DNA of 39,872 bases from Bacilli bacterium (GTDB lineage Bacteria > Bacillota_I > Bacilli_A > RFN20 > CAG-826): assembly GCA_024408505.1 (NCBI GenBank), contig JAKSUZ010000010.1, positions 1-39,872 of the forward strand, in the 5' to 3' direction. Shown here piece after piece: positions 1 to 8,589 of this stretch. Position 1 is the first letter of the stretch; each line of letters opens with the position of its first letter. Below the pieces are notes generated by a model. It ran no database searches. It saw nothing but the letters and a program-made list of their open reading frames with translations, and had not been told where the DNA came from. The position numbers were made by a program, and so were the translations under genes.

Positions 1-35
1 TAACAGTACTTTTACATTAAACAATAAAACGTTAA

Positions 36-359
36 TGCATACAAAACTATACACGAGATCAAGGCTGGCAATACCAAATGAAACCATATCAAAGAATGTT
101 AAGACAATATGGAATCACTCAAAGTATGTCGAGAAAAGGCAATTGTCTAGATAATGCGAAAATCGAAGGATTCTTTGGAATATTAAAAAGAGAAATGTTC
201 TATGGTAGTGAATTTCATTATCATAACTTTAATCAATTTAAGAGAGCCCTAATTAATTACATTAATTGGTATAACAAAGAAAGAATAAAATTAGCGCTTA
301 AAATGAGTCCTATAGAGTATCGGTTAAAGTGTTATAACAAGTCTAGTGTTGTTAATTAG
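36..359 (+). pseudogene. IS3-family (IS150-like) transposase, C-terminal remnant
   Basis: This is the last third of the integrase-core (DDE) transposase of an IS3-type element. The frame is open from a stop at 33-35. It shows RDQGWQYQ, which corresponds to the conserved HSDQGWQYQ second-aspartate block with HS replaced. It then shows SMSRKGNCLDNAKIEGFFG, which carries the catalytic Glu, and an IEYR-type end. The first ATG is at 78, but it lies inside the catalytic core and so is not a true start. The N-terminal part and the OrfA partner would lie left of the window, and the in-frame stop at 33 implies a frameshift or decay. I see no right inverted repeat. The stop codon overlaps the stop of the convergent gene at 356. 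The family call is firm; inactivity is inferred. Confidence 0.85.
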
Positions 360-1603
360 ATACAGAAGGCAGGGGCTATACTCTTGTTTTCGGTGTCATA
401 AATTTTAGCACTATAAGAAACCATCGGCGCATTAGTGACAAAAAACGCACTCTTTAAAAGATGATATTTACTGTTGTCAGTGGAGGGGGAACGGAGCCAA
501 TATGAATATGCTTTATCGGACCCAACAGCTGTTTTTTCAGCGTATTCCAAGAAATCGGAAAAATTATTAAAAAGTTTATAAAGTCCGTTTCCACTGTCTT
601 CTCCAGAAACAACGCACTCCTGGTATTTATGAAGATAATCAATCTCATCATGCGCTAAAGGAAAGAGTTTTGGATAAGGCATGTTATTACTTGGATCAAA
701 AGCAGTTGCGGTATAAGTTGTTCCGCTATCGATAGAAACACCAACTAATTTATTAGCGGGTTTAATTTTATTTCTTAAACCTTCTGGTAACATTTCTAAA
801 ACCGTGCCTTGAATATCGCCATCAGGTGTTCCGTTTAAAAAAGCATTTAAAGTTGATTTACGGTAATCAAAATTTTTAGTTTGATCTCCATCGCTATTAT
901 CCCAAGCGGTTTGAATCGCATTCCCATCACTACCAGTAATAAGATTTGCAAAATCAAAAGTTGAATGAATAGTGTTACCACTAGCGTCTTTATCAATGTC
1001 AACACCAATTAATCTAACTCCGTGCATCAATCCGTTTACTTTAACATACACTTCGTTACCATTAATATCGGATTCAACTGCTTGTTGACCGTCTACGCCA
1101 TTAGAACAATAATCCCACCAATTAGCGAAATCGCACCACCTAGGATCACTCTTTAAGGATAAACTTACCTTTATGTTAGAGGTAATCAATTCTTTTGGTA
1201 TTTTAAAATAAGCATCTTGATTATCATCGTGCACCTCATAAGTGCATTCATCGGTAATATCAGCGCCTTCATTTTCATCTAATAAAGTAACTGAATCAAG
1301 TTTAAGAGGCAATACAGGGTCTGCGTTTTCGCTATTAAGCGAAATCTCTCCTTCGTAGTCATTACCTTGTATCGCGGTAGATGGAGTAATAACTACACCA
1401 TCCACTTCTGTCATTATGGTAAATTTCTTATTCGCATTAATAACGACAGTGTAATTATCATTCATAACTAAATTAGAGAAAGTATAAGATCCATCTATTG
1501 ATGCTTTCCAATATTCTTTATATCCGTCTTCAACGCTATTATCGGTTAAGACGGAATCGCTGCTATCATTCGTAACAATATGTTTCGCCAGGAACTGGAT
1601 CAT
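356..1603 (-). CDS. YWLRSP-domain (DUF6273-like) surface protein, probably 5'-truncated
   Basis: The C-terminal half closely parallels the lipoprotein at 2771-4093. Both have an acidic FDYR/FEYR block, MLPEGLRNKIKPANK-VGV, PKLFPLA, SYWLRSP and a final APAFCI. I assign it to the DUF6273-type family from memory. The frame is open back to an ATG at 1696, but the upstream part lies inside the neighbouring repeat-protein gene and reads as out-of-frame sequence. I chose the ATG at 1603, which has AGGAGG about 14 bases upstream. Neither start gives a signal peptide, unlike both neighbours, so the gene has probably lost its 5' end or been frameshifted away from it. It shares a KIPKE-ITS-I motif with the protein at 1566-2750, suggesting shuffled modules. 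If expressed, it would stay in the cytoplasm unless fused to an exported partner. Confidence 0.6.
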   Translation of the reverse strand: MIQFLAKHIVTNDSSDSVLTDNSVEDGYKEYWKASIDGSYTFSNLVMNDNYTVVINANKKFTIMTEVDGVVITPSTAIQGNDYEGEISLNSENADPVLPLKLDSVTLLDENEGADITDECTYEVHDDNQDAYFKIPKELITSNIKVSLSLKSDPRWCDFANWWDYCSNGVDGQQAVESDINGNEVYVKVNGLMHGVRLIGVDIDKDASGNTIHSTFDFANLITGSDGNAIQTAWDNSDGDQTKNFDYRKSTLNAFLNGTPDGDIQGTVLEMLPEGLRNKIKPANKLVGVSIDSGTTYTATAFDPSNNMPYPKLFPLAHDEIDYLHKYQECVVSGEDSGNGLYKLFNNFSDFLEYAEKTAVGSDKAYSYWLRSPSTDNSKYHLLKSAFFVTNAPMVSYSAKIYDTENKSIAPAFCI

Positions 1604-2750
1604 TCCCTTGATAAGAACCTCCTGTTTCAAAAAACATTCCCACAACGCACGCCTCTGGAAGATCTCCTGTTGGACATTTAAAAAATCGCACACCATGGTA
1701 TTCGTTATTAATTTTCAAATTGATACAGAGATTAAACATTCCACAATAGCAAAAATCCATTAGAGTTGTTGCAGGTAATTGAGGGGCAGAAATTAGGGAT
1801 ATACATCTATCAAACATATCGCCATAACAAGAATAGGCTAGAGTTGTTGCAGGTAATTGAGGGGCGTTAACTAATGCCGAGCAGAGTTGAAACATTTGCA
1901 AATAACAATTCTTTGCTAATGTAGTAGCAGGTAATATTGGAGCAGACTTTAATAAAACACATTTGCTAAACATTAATCTATAGCACTCATTAGTAAGAGT
2001 AGTTGCAGGTAATATTGGAGCAGATATCAATGAACCACAATTGTAAAATAATGATGTGAAGCAACAATCAGAAAGAGCGCTAAAATTAACTAATGACATT
2101 ACATTGCCACTAGCAGCAACTTGTGGTTGATATCTATCATTGGTCTCAAAATGATAGTAATTAGATTCACTAGAAAACGTATTAATATCGTTTTTAATGT
2201 ATATTGATTCGTTTTGTTTCAAAGAAATAGTAGTACTAAGTTCCCAAACTTTCCATTTTGGATTATCTAGCGATTTTGTATATTTAATGATTGGCGTAGG
2301 TGCGGATATAGGATTTGAATCTGGCCAGTTTTTGAATGAATACTTTATGATGGCTTCATCATCTTCTACTCCAGTAAATGTTAAATAATGACAATAGCCC
2401 TCAGTTTTAATTGCGATATCGCTAGTTATTTCTTCTTTAGGTATTTTTAGATAAATTGAATTGAAACTGTCATCTTCAATAATTTCAAAATTCTTAAGCG
2501 TTTCACTATTTCTAGTTACTTCATAATAAGCCTTATTTTGTGGAACTTCATAATTACCAAGATATTCATTTTTAACAGAAATCTTCGCTAATAAATCAGT
2601 TTGTTCTCTACATTCAGTTGTGTCTATGGTTAAATATTCGCCTCCATCAAAATAAATCTTATGGGTAGGCGCATCATCTGATACATTGTTACATCCCACT
2701 AATAAAGAAATTGCCATTATGAGGGTAAAAACGAATCTAATATTTTTCAT
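1566..2750 (-). CDS. Lipoprotein with LPATTL-type leucine-rich (BspA-like) repeats
   Basis: This is a 394-residue predicted surface lipoprotein. Residues 1-20 form a signal peptide ending in the lipobox LLVGC, so it should be lipidated at Cys20. Residues ~20-220 are a divergent beta-rich region with a KIPKEEITSDI motif. From about 226 to 330 there are four 26-residue repeats built on C-SL-SAP-LPATTL-CY-MF, the kind found in BspA-like repeat proteins of gut bacteria and spirochaetes. The end (TGGSYQG-DPVPGETY) matches the usual cap of such repeat arrays, so the C-terminus looks natural. An AAGGAG site lies 12 bases before the ATG. It is 20 bases downstream of the lipoprotein gene at 2771 and is probably cotranscribed. 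It may act in adhesion or binding; the ligand is unknown. Confidence 0.8.
   Translation of the reverse strand: MKNIRFVFTLIMAISLLVGCNNVSDDAPTHKIYFDGGEYLTIDTTECREQTDLLAKISVKNEYLGNYEVPQNKAYYEVTRNSETLKNFEIIEDDSFNSIYLKIPKEEITSDIAIKTEGYCHYLTFTGVEDDEAIIKYSFKNWPDSNPISAPTPIIKYTKSLDNPKWKVWELSTTISLKQNESIYIKNDINTFSSESNYYHFETNDRYQPQVAASGNVMSLVNFSALSDCCFTSLFYNCGSLISAPILPATTLTNECYRLMFSKCVLLKSAPILPATTLAKNCYLQMFQLCSALVNAPQLPATTLAYSCYGDMFDRCISLISAPQLPATTLMDFCYCGMFNLCINLKINNEYHGVRFFKCPTGDLPEACVVGMFFETGGSYQGNDPVPGETYCYE
1762..2073 (-). repeat. Four 78-bp tandem coding repeats
   Basis: Units begin at 1762, 1840, 1918 and 1996, with an exact period of 78 bases (26 codons). The conserved plus-strand core is close to GTTGCAGGTAAT followed by a GG(G/A)GC block. 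The first two units share the longest identical stretch, and the last two resemble each other more. This suggests expansion by slippage or recombination within the lipoprotein gene. Confidence 0.85.
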
Positions 2751-2770
2751 AATTACTTTTTCTCCTTTAT

Positions 2771-4093
2771 TTATATACAGAAGGCTGGAGCAACACCAGC
2801 ACGATTAAGAATGGTTTGCGATGTTTTGATTTCTTTGCTACCAGAAAAAAATGCCACCATTGTGGATTTTGAATAAGGTGAACGAAGCCAATAATGACGT
2901 TCTGTAGGGTAAGGTTCTCCAACAAAGTTTTTCCTTCTTCGCGCGTCTTCCTTCAGTGGGTTTTCATAGAATTTATATATGGTTCCTTCGTTTGGAACAA
3001 CACCCTCTTGACCTGTAGCACCCATTTCTTCGTACGCTAATGGGAAAAGTTTAGGGCACGGGTAATTGGGAGAAAATGCCCTCGCTTCAAAATTGCTTTG
3101 GCCTTCTGTTTTAGATTCATTCACGCCAACTTTCTTATCTGCCGGTTTGATAACTTCCCGTAAATCATGAGGAAGCATACTAATAACGCTTTTTGGATCA
3201 TCTTTGTCATTCAAAATATTATTGAGAAACGAATTACGATATTCAAAATTATTTTGTCTACTTGGCCGCTTGCCATCCCAAATAACTCCGTCTTTATCAG
3301 GACTCCCGCCATCAGATGGCGTGACAATGTTAATAAATTCAAATGTGATTCCAATTAAATCTCCATTAGATGTTGTGTCATGATTAAAATCGATAATTCT
3401 AACAGAGTGTGAAAATATTTGAGGATTAAAGTTGCCAACGTCAAATAATGTTACATCTTTAGTTGCGCCAATCGTAAATAGTTCGCTCGGACTGCCTGTA
3501 ACAGATATGTTTTTAATCGTTTTCCAATCCAGATTATTTAAATCACTTAATGGCAGATTAGAAGAAAGAACATAATAGGCTTCAACAGTGATATCTTCGT
3601 TTAAAACATCATCATAATCGATTGGATTTTCTTTATCTTTATATTCATAATAAGCAAAAGTATAATCCTTTAAAGAAGGCTGTATTGCTTTTAAGTATGG
3701 CAAAAGTTTAGTACCGCCTTTTAGTTCAAAAGAAACTTCAGTGGCACCATGGGCAAAAGTTCCTTGACCAGCATCTAATGTTAAAGTGTAAGATTTAGTG
3801 GGTTCACCACTCCATTTAGCTTGAATAGTAACATCCTCAGTAATAGGTGTTTCATCAAAAACAAATTCTTGATTATCTTTAAACCACCCATCGAAATGAT
3901 AAGAGAAATCTCCTTCTTTTTTTGTTGGATTTTGACTAGGCTTAATCGCAGTCTTACCATTTTCAACTTGCTGAGGCGCAATAAATGAGCCACCAGCTGT
4001 GTCAAAACTAACTGTGTAATATTTAGTGGATCCACAACTCGCTAATAGGGAAATTGCCATGAATGGCATTACTAATAATCCTAGTTTTTTCAT
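2771..4093 (-). CDS. Lipoprotein with InlB-type repeat and C-terminal YWLRSP (DUF6273-like) domain
   Basis: This 440-residue lipoprotein has a signal peptide with lipobox LLASC. Next comes an InlB/Flg_new-type beta-grasp repeat of about 70 residues (FDTAGGSF, then FDGWFKDN, ending TIQAKW). A second, divergent repeat-like stretch starts at LTLDAGQGTF. The C-terminal ~220 residues form the domain shared with the gene at 356, including FEYRNSFLN, MLPHDLREVIKPADKKVGV, PKLFPLA, HYWLRSPYS and APAFCI. GAGG lies 8 bases before the ATG. It appears to be the first gene of a minus-strand run with the next two genes. The InlB repeat is common in exported proteins of gut Bacillota and usually acts as a spacer or binding module. 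The function is unknown; a surface location is well supported. Confidence 0.8.
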   Translation of the reverse strand: MKKLGLLVMPFMAISLLASCGSTKYYTVSFDTAGGSFIAPQQVENGKTAIKPSQNPTKKEGDFSYHFDGWFKDNQEFVFDETPITEDVTIQAKWSGEPTKSYTLTLDAGQGTFAHGATEVSFELKGGTKLLPYLKAIQPSLKDYTFAYYEYKDKENPIDYDDVLNEDITVEAYYVLSSNLPLSDLNNLDWKTIKNISVTGSPSELFTIGATKDVTLFDVGNFNPQIFSHSVRIIDFNHDTTSNGDLIGITFEFINIVTPSDGGSPDKDGVIWDGKRPSRQNNFEYRNSFLNNILNDKDDPKSVISMLPHDLREVIKPADKKVGVNESKTEGQSNFEARAFSPNYPCPKLFPLAYEEMGATGQEGVVPNEGTIYKFYENPLKEDARRRKNFVGEPYPTERHYWLRSPYSKSTMVAFFSGSKEIKTSQTILNRAGVAPAFCI

Positions 4094-4272
4094 ATATGAA
4101 AACCTCTGTCTAAGATTAATTATATATTATCTAAATTATAAGTGCTAAAACTCGTGATATAATGATATAACAATTGTGTCCAACAAATAGGGTTCACCTC
4201 AAAAAATAACAAATTAATATAATGATATATACAAAAAAATAATTTATAATAAATTATTAATTACTACTAAAT
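4094..4272. other. Divergent intergenic region with two copies of a 13-bp AT repeat
   Basis: This 179-base region lies between divergent genes. ATATAATGATATA occurs at 4157-4169 and again at 4217-4229, exactly 60 bases apart. TATAAT at 4245-4250 would give a leader of about 16 bases for the plus-strand glycosyltransferase. No good -35 box is visible. I see no small gene here. Confidence 0.4.
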
Positions 4273-4953
4273 ATGAAAAAGGTATCAATTATAATTCCGT
4301 GTTATAACGAAAAGAACACAATAATCCAATTACTAAAAAAAGTTAAAGATTTAAGTATTAATAAAGAAATTATTGTTGTGGATGATTGTAGTACCGATGG
4401 TTCACGTGAAATATTAAAGGAAAAAGGCGAAAAGATAGCAGATAAGGTTATTTTTCACGAGCATAATCAAAGGAAAGGTGGGGCTTTGCATACAGGGTTT
4501 GCAGCTGCTACAGGAGATATTCTTATTCCGCAAGATGCCGATTTGGAATTAGATCCAAATGATATTGTCAAAGTTGTTGAACCCATTTTAGAAAACAAAG
4601 CTGAAGTTTCGATGGGATCGAGATTTTTAAACACAAAGATGAAAGGATATAAAAGGAATCAATTAGCAAACATTGTATTAACAAAATTTTCTAATATGTG
4701 TACCAAGCAAAAAATAACGGATGTTAATTGTTGCTATATTGCATTTAAACGTAAATATTTACAACAACTTGCATTGAAAGAAAGAGATTTCGCTATTAAT
4801 CCAGAACTAATAGGGCGCATTTCAACTATCGGTCTTAAAATTGTCGAAGTTCCGATTCAATATTTTCCACGCACTTCAGAAGAAGGAAAGAAAGTTAAAT
4901 TTAGAGACGGATTCAAAGCGATACGAGCTATTTGGAAATATAGAGTCAAATAA
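4273..4953 (+). CDS. GT2 glycosyltransferase, polyprenyl-phosphate sugar synthase-like
   Basis: This is a 226-residue GT-A fold glycosyltransferase. The opening KKVSIIIPCYNE, the nucleotide-binding VVDDCSTDGS and the metal-binding QDADLELDP region are typical of the DPM1/GtrB-like branch. That branch moves a sugar from a nucleotide donor to a polyprenyl phosphate on the cytoplasmic face. There is no C-terminal membrane segment, so it resembles the short soluble forms. The convergent neighbour is a GT-C type membrane enzyme, which is just the sort that uses polyprenyl-phosphate sugars, so the two may work as a pair. No Shine-Dalgarno site precedes the ATG. The stop overlaps the convergent gene by 8 bases. 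Confidence 0.82.
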   Translation: MKKVSIIIPCYNEKNTIIQLLKKVKDLSINKEIIVVDDCSTDGSREILKEKGEKIADKVIFHEHNQRKGGALHTGFAAATGDILIPQDADLELDPNDIVKVVEPILENKAEVSMGSRFLNTKMKGYKRNQLANIVLTKFSNMCTKQKITDVNCCYIAFKRKYLQQLALKERDFAINPELIGRISTIGLKIVEVPIQYFPRTSEEGKKVKFRDGFKAIRAIWKYRVK

Positions 4954-6835
4954 TATCGAAGTAGACTTTTGCTGGTTCTATATTTTTATATATATACCAA
5001 TTGCTTGTTCCTTGATTATCTATATTAACTTTTTCTATGTTTTTAATTTTTAAATTTGAAAAAGGCTGATTATCTTCAAAAATAAAATAGTCGATTTTTG
5101 TTTGGGTGGGGTATGGATAAAAATCAAGCGGAGTAACGAACGAAAAATCTGATACAGTGAAATTTTCAGAATACGTGGTCACTACAGCCTCTTCAAAAGC
5201 TTGATTATCCTCAAACACGAAATTAAATACATAGTTGGAATAAGTATCATATGTAAGTAATTTGTGAATATCAGCTCTATTGTTGATGTATAAAATGGTG
5301 CAATTTTTCTTGTCCTTAAAGAATGAATCAATACGTATCGCTTCGTTAACTTCAGATGAATTAGTAAAATATGTAAAATTACTATACCCAACATTAGTTC
5401 GTGCCGCTATCGTTCCAATAATCAATGATATTGATGATAGAGTAATAACAAAAAACAGAAAGGAATGTTTAAAACCTTTTTTATGGAAAGATAAATAATC
5501 CCCTAATAACACAAATCCACATATAAACAAATTAAATATTGACAGCATAACAAAGTATATAGCTTCTGGTAACATCGCATTTTGCATAATAACATCTATA
5601 AATCCATACCATCCTAATGCAAAATAATCCATATAAAGTCTCACACCAGCGCCATGATAAAACGCGGTGAAAAATAAAAAAAGCAACATAACAATTATTG
5701 AAGATTTTTTTGATTGAAAAAGTGATGCATCTTTTGTTCTTTTTGAATAAACAATCAAATATAGCAAAAAGAAGAGAACAAACACTGGGCCATAATACCT
5801 AGTCATGCCTCTATTGTTAATCTTCCATGTTTCCTCTCGCACAGTGATTGTAAAAGAAATGACAGCGGCTAACAAAATTACAAACAATGATATAAGTAAT
5901 AATAATGAACGAGCGTTTTTATCGAGCGTTTTTATTTTATAAAATGGATAAATGATGGGTAAGAATAAAACTGCAAAGCAAACCGCCACGATTGAATAAA
6001 CAAAACCATAAATTAGATAACAAAATTTTGGGAAAGAATTGATTGCATCCCATGTTGATTGATGATGAACATCGGTATAGAAATTAATGCCATTGAACAC
6101 ACCATATTTAATAGAGAAAAACAAAATTAAAAAAGATATCAACGTAATGGAAGTTGATATTATTCTCTCTTTTTTATAAACAATATGACTATTGCATTTT
6201 AAAACTTTATCAATAATTGGGGAAAGAACTTCTAAAAGTACCACAGCAATAATAGCAACTACTCCAACTTCTTTACATAAATAGCATGCATAAATCAAAA
6301 CACCTAATAAGCAAGATAGACAATAATTATGTTTTTTATTGATCAAAATCCATACATAAAATACCCATAATAAGAGTGGATAATACAAAATTTCTGACAT
6401 AAAGGTCAACGAGAAGAGCATGTATGGAAATAATGAATTAATGAGTAAAAGAATGTAACAATATTTGCGACTTAAAAAATTTTTGGCAATAAACCAAAGG
6501 GGGAAAATTGAAGAGGCTAAAATCAAACAGTTAAATGCTGAGATTACATAAACACGCGCCACTTCATTAGTAATAGCAAAAAACGGCGATAAGAGCACAG
6601 AATATAAAATTTTTTGAAATTCAATATCATTTGAAAAGAATTTAATTCCTTGCCCATAAAAAATACTTCTTGCAATATCATAATATAGAATTTCATCTGA
6701 AGTGATGCTTAGACGTTTAATAAAACCAGATAGGGTAAAAAATAATACAAATGTTAGCAAAAAGAAAAAACTGAGTAAAAGCCAATCATCTTTTGATGCA
6801 AACCACTTTTTAATTTTATAGAATAATTTGTCCAT
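4946..6835 (-). CDS. Polytopic membrane protein, probable GT-C type glycosyltransferase
   Basis: This is a 629-residue protein with about a dozen hydrophobic segments, starting with one at residues 18-38. The first outer loop carries an acidic pair in TSDEILYYDIARSI (residues 47-48), in the place where GT-C enzymes of the ArnT/PMT kind keep a catalytic acid. The last ~150 residues are soluble and would face outside. Family members use lipid-phosphate sugars to decorate glycans or lipids. Pairing with the polyprenyl-phosphate sugar synthase-like gene at 4273 fits this. The start codon is ATG; the gene ends in TGA. Its promoter may share the palindrome at 6917 with the exporter genes. The GT-C call comes from topology and one loop motif, so the substrate is unknown. 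Confidence 0.65.
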   Translation of the reverse strand: MDKLFYKIKKWFASKDDWLLLSFFFLLTFVLFFTLSGFIKRLSITSDEILYYDIARSIFYGQGIKFFSNDIEFQKILYSVLLSPFFAITNEVARVYVISAFNCLILASSIFPLWFIAKNFLSRKYCYILLLINSLFPYMLFSLTFMSEILYYPLLLWVFYVWILINKKHNYCLSCLLGVLIYACYLCKEVGVVAIIAVVLLEVLSPIIDKVLKCNSHIVYKKERIISTSITLISFLILFFSIKYGVFNGINFYTDVHHQSTWDAINSFPKFCYLIYGFVYSIVAVCFAVLFLPIIYPFYKIKTLDKNARSLLLLISLFVILLAAVISFTITVREETWKINNRGMTRYYGPVFVLFFLLYLIVYSKRTKDASLFQSKKSSIIVMLLFLFFTAFYHGAGVRLYMDYFALGWYGFIDVIMQNAMLPEAIYFVMLSIFNLFICGFVLLGDYLSFHKKGFKHSFLFFVITLSSISLIIGTIAARTNVGYSNFTYFTNSSEVNEAIRIDSFFKDKKNCTILYINNRADIHKLLTYDTYSNYVFNFVFEDNQAFEEAVVTTYSENFTVSDFSFVTPLDFYPYPTQTKIDYFIFEDNQPFSNLKIKNIEKVNIDNQGTSNWYIYKNIEPAKVYFDII

Positions 6836-6898
6836 TTTTATTTCATAAACATTATATAAAATGAAGTCTTGTCATTCAATATAGAAAAACTTCGCTGG

Positions 6899-6927
6899 TT
6901 GATATGTTTAAATAAATACTCTAAAAT
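6899..6927 (+). promoter_or_regulatory. Promoter for the wzm-wzt operon
   Basis: TTGATA (6899-6904) is separated by 17 bases from TAAAAT (6922-6927), five of six matches for each box. Transcription would start near 6934, leaving a leader of about 10 bases before the ATG at 6944. The -10 box lies inside the 22-bp palindrome. Confidence 0.6.
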
Positions 6928-6938
6928 ATTTTAGAGTA
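6917..6938. promoter_or_regulatory. 22-bp perfect palindrome, candidate operator between divergent genes
   Basis: The half-site TACTCTAAAAT is followed directly by its exact reverse complement. The palindrome covers the -10 and start region of the plus-strand exporter promoter. It also supplies a second TAAAAT on the minus strand (6928-6933). That one sits 17 bases from TTGAAT (minus strand, 6951-6956), so a mirror-image promoter could drive the gene ending at 4946. A repressor bound here could control both directions. Confidence 0.55.
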
Positions 6939-6943
6939 AGTAT

Positions 6944-7768
6944 ATGAATCATTCAATTCGAGAGATATTGGATTATCGTCAAATGATTGTCGGTTTAGTC
7001 CATCGCGATTTAAGAGGGCGATATAGAGGTAGCATACTTGGATTTTTATGGACATTCGTTAATCCTCTTTTACAATTACTCGTTTATACTCTGATATTTG
7101 GTCTATTATTTAATCAAGGTATACCTAAATTCTATTTATATGTATTTGTAGGGTTAATCCCATGGCTATTTTTTTCGGCATGCCTTACCGGCGGATGCTC
7201 TTCGGTTCTTGATCAGCAAGGATTAGTAACTAAAATGTATTTTCCACGTGAAGTGCTGCCGATTTCTTATGTAACGAGTCAATTTTTTAATATGCTTTAT
7301 TGCTTTGTAATCGTTATTGCTGTTTATATATTTGCTTCTTTTACAGCGTTCACAGACAACTTCCAGTGGGTAATTCCTTCTCCTAATTTCTACTTACCTC
7401 TAACATCATTGCCGTTACTATTCATTATTCAATTTTTTATGTGTTTAGGAATGACTTTGTTTACAAGTGCTATCACAGTATATGTTCGCGATGTAAAACA
7501 TATACTTAGTATTATTAGTATGCTATGGATGTTTGCTACTCCACTCATGTGGAAGCTTGAGGGAGACCGCTTTGCTAAGTGGGAGTGGTTATTTATGTAT
7601 GTTAATCCAATGGGCGGATTAATTGATGGATATCATTGTATACTATACGGAGGGACTTGGCCTAATTTTACATACCTGCTCGCATCTACTGGATGGGCAA
7701 TTCTTGCAATGGTTGTTGGCTCACTAGTGTTTAGTAAGGCAAAAAAACGTTTTGCCGAGGAAATGTAA
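6944..7768 (+). CDS. wzm: Polysaccharide ABC exporter, membrane subunit (Wzm/TagG type)
   Basis: This is a 274-residue ABC-2 type permease with six hydrophobic segments. The N-terminal amphipathic start (residues 1-30, RQMIVGLVHRDLRGRYRGS) is the hallmark of O-antigen and teichoic-acid exporters, followed by LGFLWTFVNPLLQLLVYTLIFG. The C-terminal KKRFAEEM is also family-typical. It would move an undecaprenyl-linked glycan across the membrane together with the ATPase that starts 4 bases after it. There is only a weak ribosome site before the ATG, and a palindrome just upstream. The locus contains no Wzx flippase, so export should follow the ABC pathway. Confidence 0.92.
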   Translation: MNHSIREILDYRQMIVGLVHRDLRGRYRGSILGFLWTFVNPLLQLLVYTLIFGLLFNQGIPKFYLYVFVGLIPWLFFSACLTGGCSSVLDQQGLVTKMYFPREVLPISYVTSQFFNMLYCFVIVIAVYIFASFTAFTDNFQWVIPSPNFYLPLTSLPLLFIIQFFMCLGMTLFTSAITVYVRDVKHILSIISMLWMFATPLMWKLEGDRFAKWEWLFMYVNPMGGLIDGYHCILYGGTWPNFTYLLASTGWAILAMVVGSLVFSKAKKRFAEEM

Positions 7769-7772
7769 GTGT

Positions 7773-8588
7773 ATGAAAAGCAAGAATAATGCCATTATAT
7801 CAGCAGAGAACGTTAGCAAGAGTTTTAAAATATATTTTGACAAAGGCTATACTTTAAAAGATAAGTTATTGTTTTGGAGAAGAAATAGACACGAAAAAAG
7901 AGAAGTACTAAATGACATATCGCTAAAAATTAGAAAAGGGGAGTCGATAGGGTTAATTGGGCGCAATGGTTGTGGCAAATCCACAATGCTTAAAATGCTT
8001 ACGCGCATTTACTATCCTAACTCTGGAAAAATTACAGTAAATGGACGGGTTTCATCTTTAATTGAACTAGGTGCAGGTTTTCATCCTGATATGACAGGAA
8101 GAGAGAATATTTATATAAACGCTTCCATTTACGGATTATCAAAAAAAGAAATTGACAAACGGCTCCAAAAAATTATTGATTTTAGTGAGTTAAAAGATTT
8201 TATTGATAATCCTATTAGAACATATTCTTCAGGTATGTATATGAGATTAGCATTTGCTGTGGCGATTAATGTTAATGCTGATATTTTACTAATCGATGAA
8301 ATCCTCGCAGTAGGAGACGCGAACTTTCAAACAAAATGTTTTAATAAACTAAGAGAGCTTAAAAAACAAGGGATAACAATTGTAATAGTCAGTCATAGCA
8401 TGGAATTAATATCAGAATTTTGTGATAGATGCATCTGGATAGAAAAAGGAAAAATTATGGGCGATGGTCCGACCAAAAAGATAAGCAATAAATATTTAGA
8501 ATATATGTCAAAAGAAAGGAATTTCGCATCATTAAACGAACAAGATCGTATTTCTATTATTTCAGAAAAAAACAGAAGGAAAATGTAA
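7773..8588 (+). CDS. wzt: Polysaccharide ABC exporter, ATP-binding subunit (Wzt/TagH type)
   Basis: This 271-residue ATPase has Walker A GRNGCGKST (residues 63-71), signature YSSGM (151-155), Walker B ILLIDE (171-176) and H-loop His208. The extra IELGAGFHPDMTGREN block marks the glycan-export subfamily. I chose the ATG at 7773, which has GAGGAAA about 10 bases upstream. A TTG 21 bases earlier would overlap the permease. The usual glycan-recognition domain of long Wzt proteins is absent, and only ~40 residues follow the H-loop region. It is therefore the short TagH-like type, which should not select chains by a terminal cap. It is coupled to the next gene, which starts one base after its stop. 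Confidence 0.92.
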   Translation: MKSKNNAIISAENVSKSFKIYFDKGYTLKDKLLFWRRNRHEKREVLNDISLKIRKGESIGLIGRNGCGKSTMLKMLTRIYYPNSGKITVNGRVSSLIELGAGFHPDMTGRENIYINASIYGLSKKEIDKRLQKIIDFSELKDFIDNPIRTYSSGMYMRLAFAVAINVNADILLIDEILAVGDANFQTKCFNKLRELKKQGITIVIVSHSMELISEFCDRCIWIEKGKIMGDGPTKKISNKYLEYMSKERNFASLNEQDRISIISEKNRRKM

Positions 8589-8589
8589 T

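Noticed and set aside
1604-1696. N-terminal extension of the YWLRSP-domain protein back to an ATG at 1696
   Set aside because: This stretch is the repeat-protein gene read in another frame; it has no signal peptide and no resemblance to either lipoprotein start.
7752-7772. TTG start for the Wzt-like ATPase
   Set aside because: It overlaps the permease end; the ATG at 7773 has a well-placed GAGGAAA and gives the usual family N-terminus.
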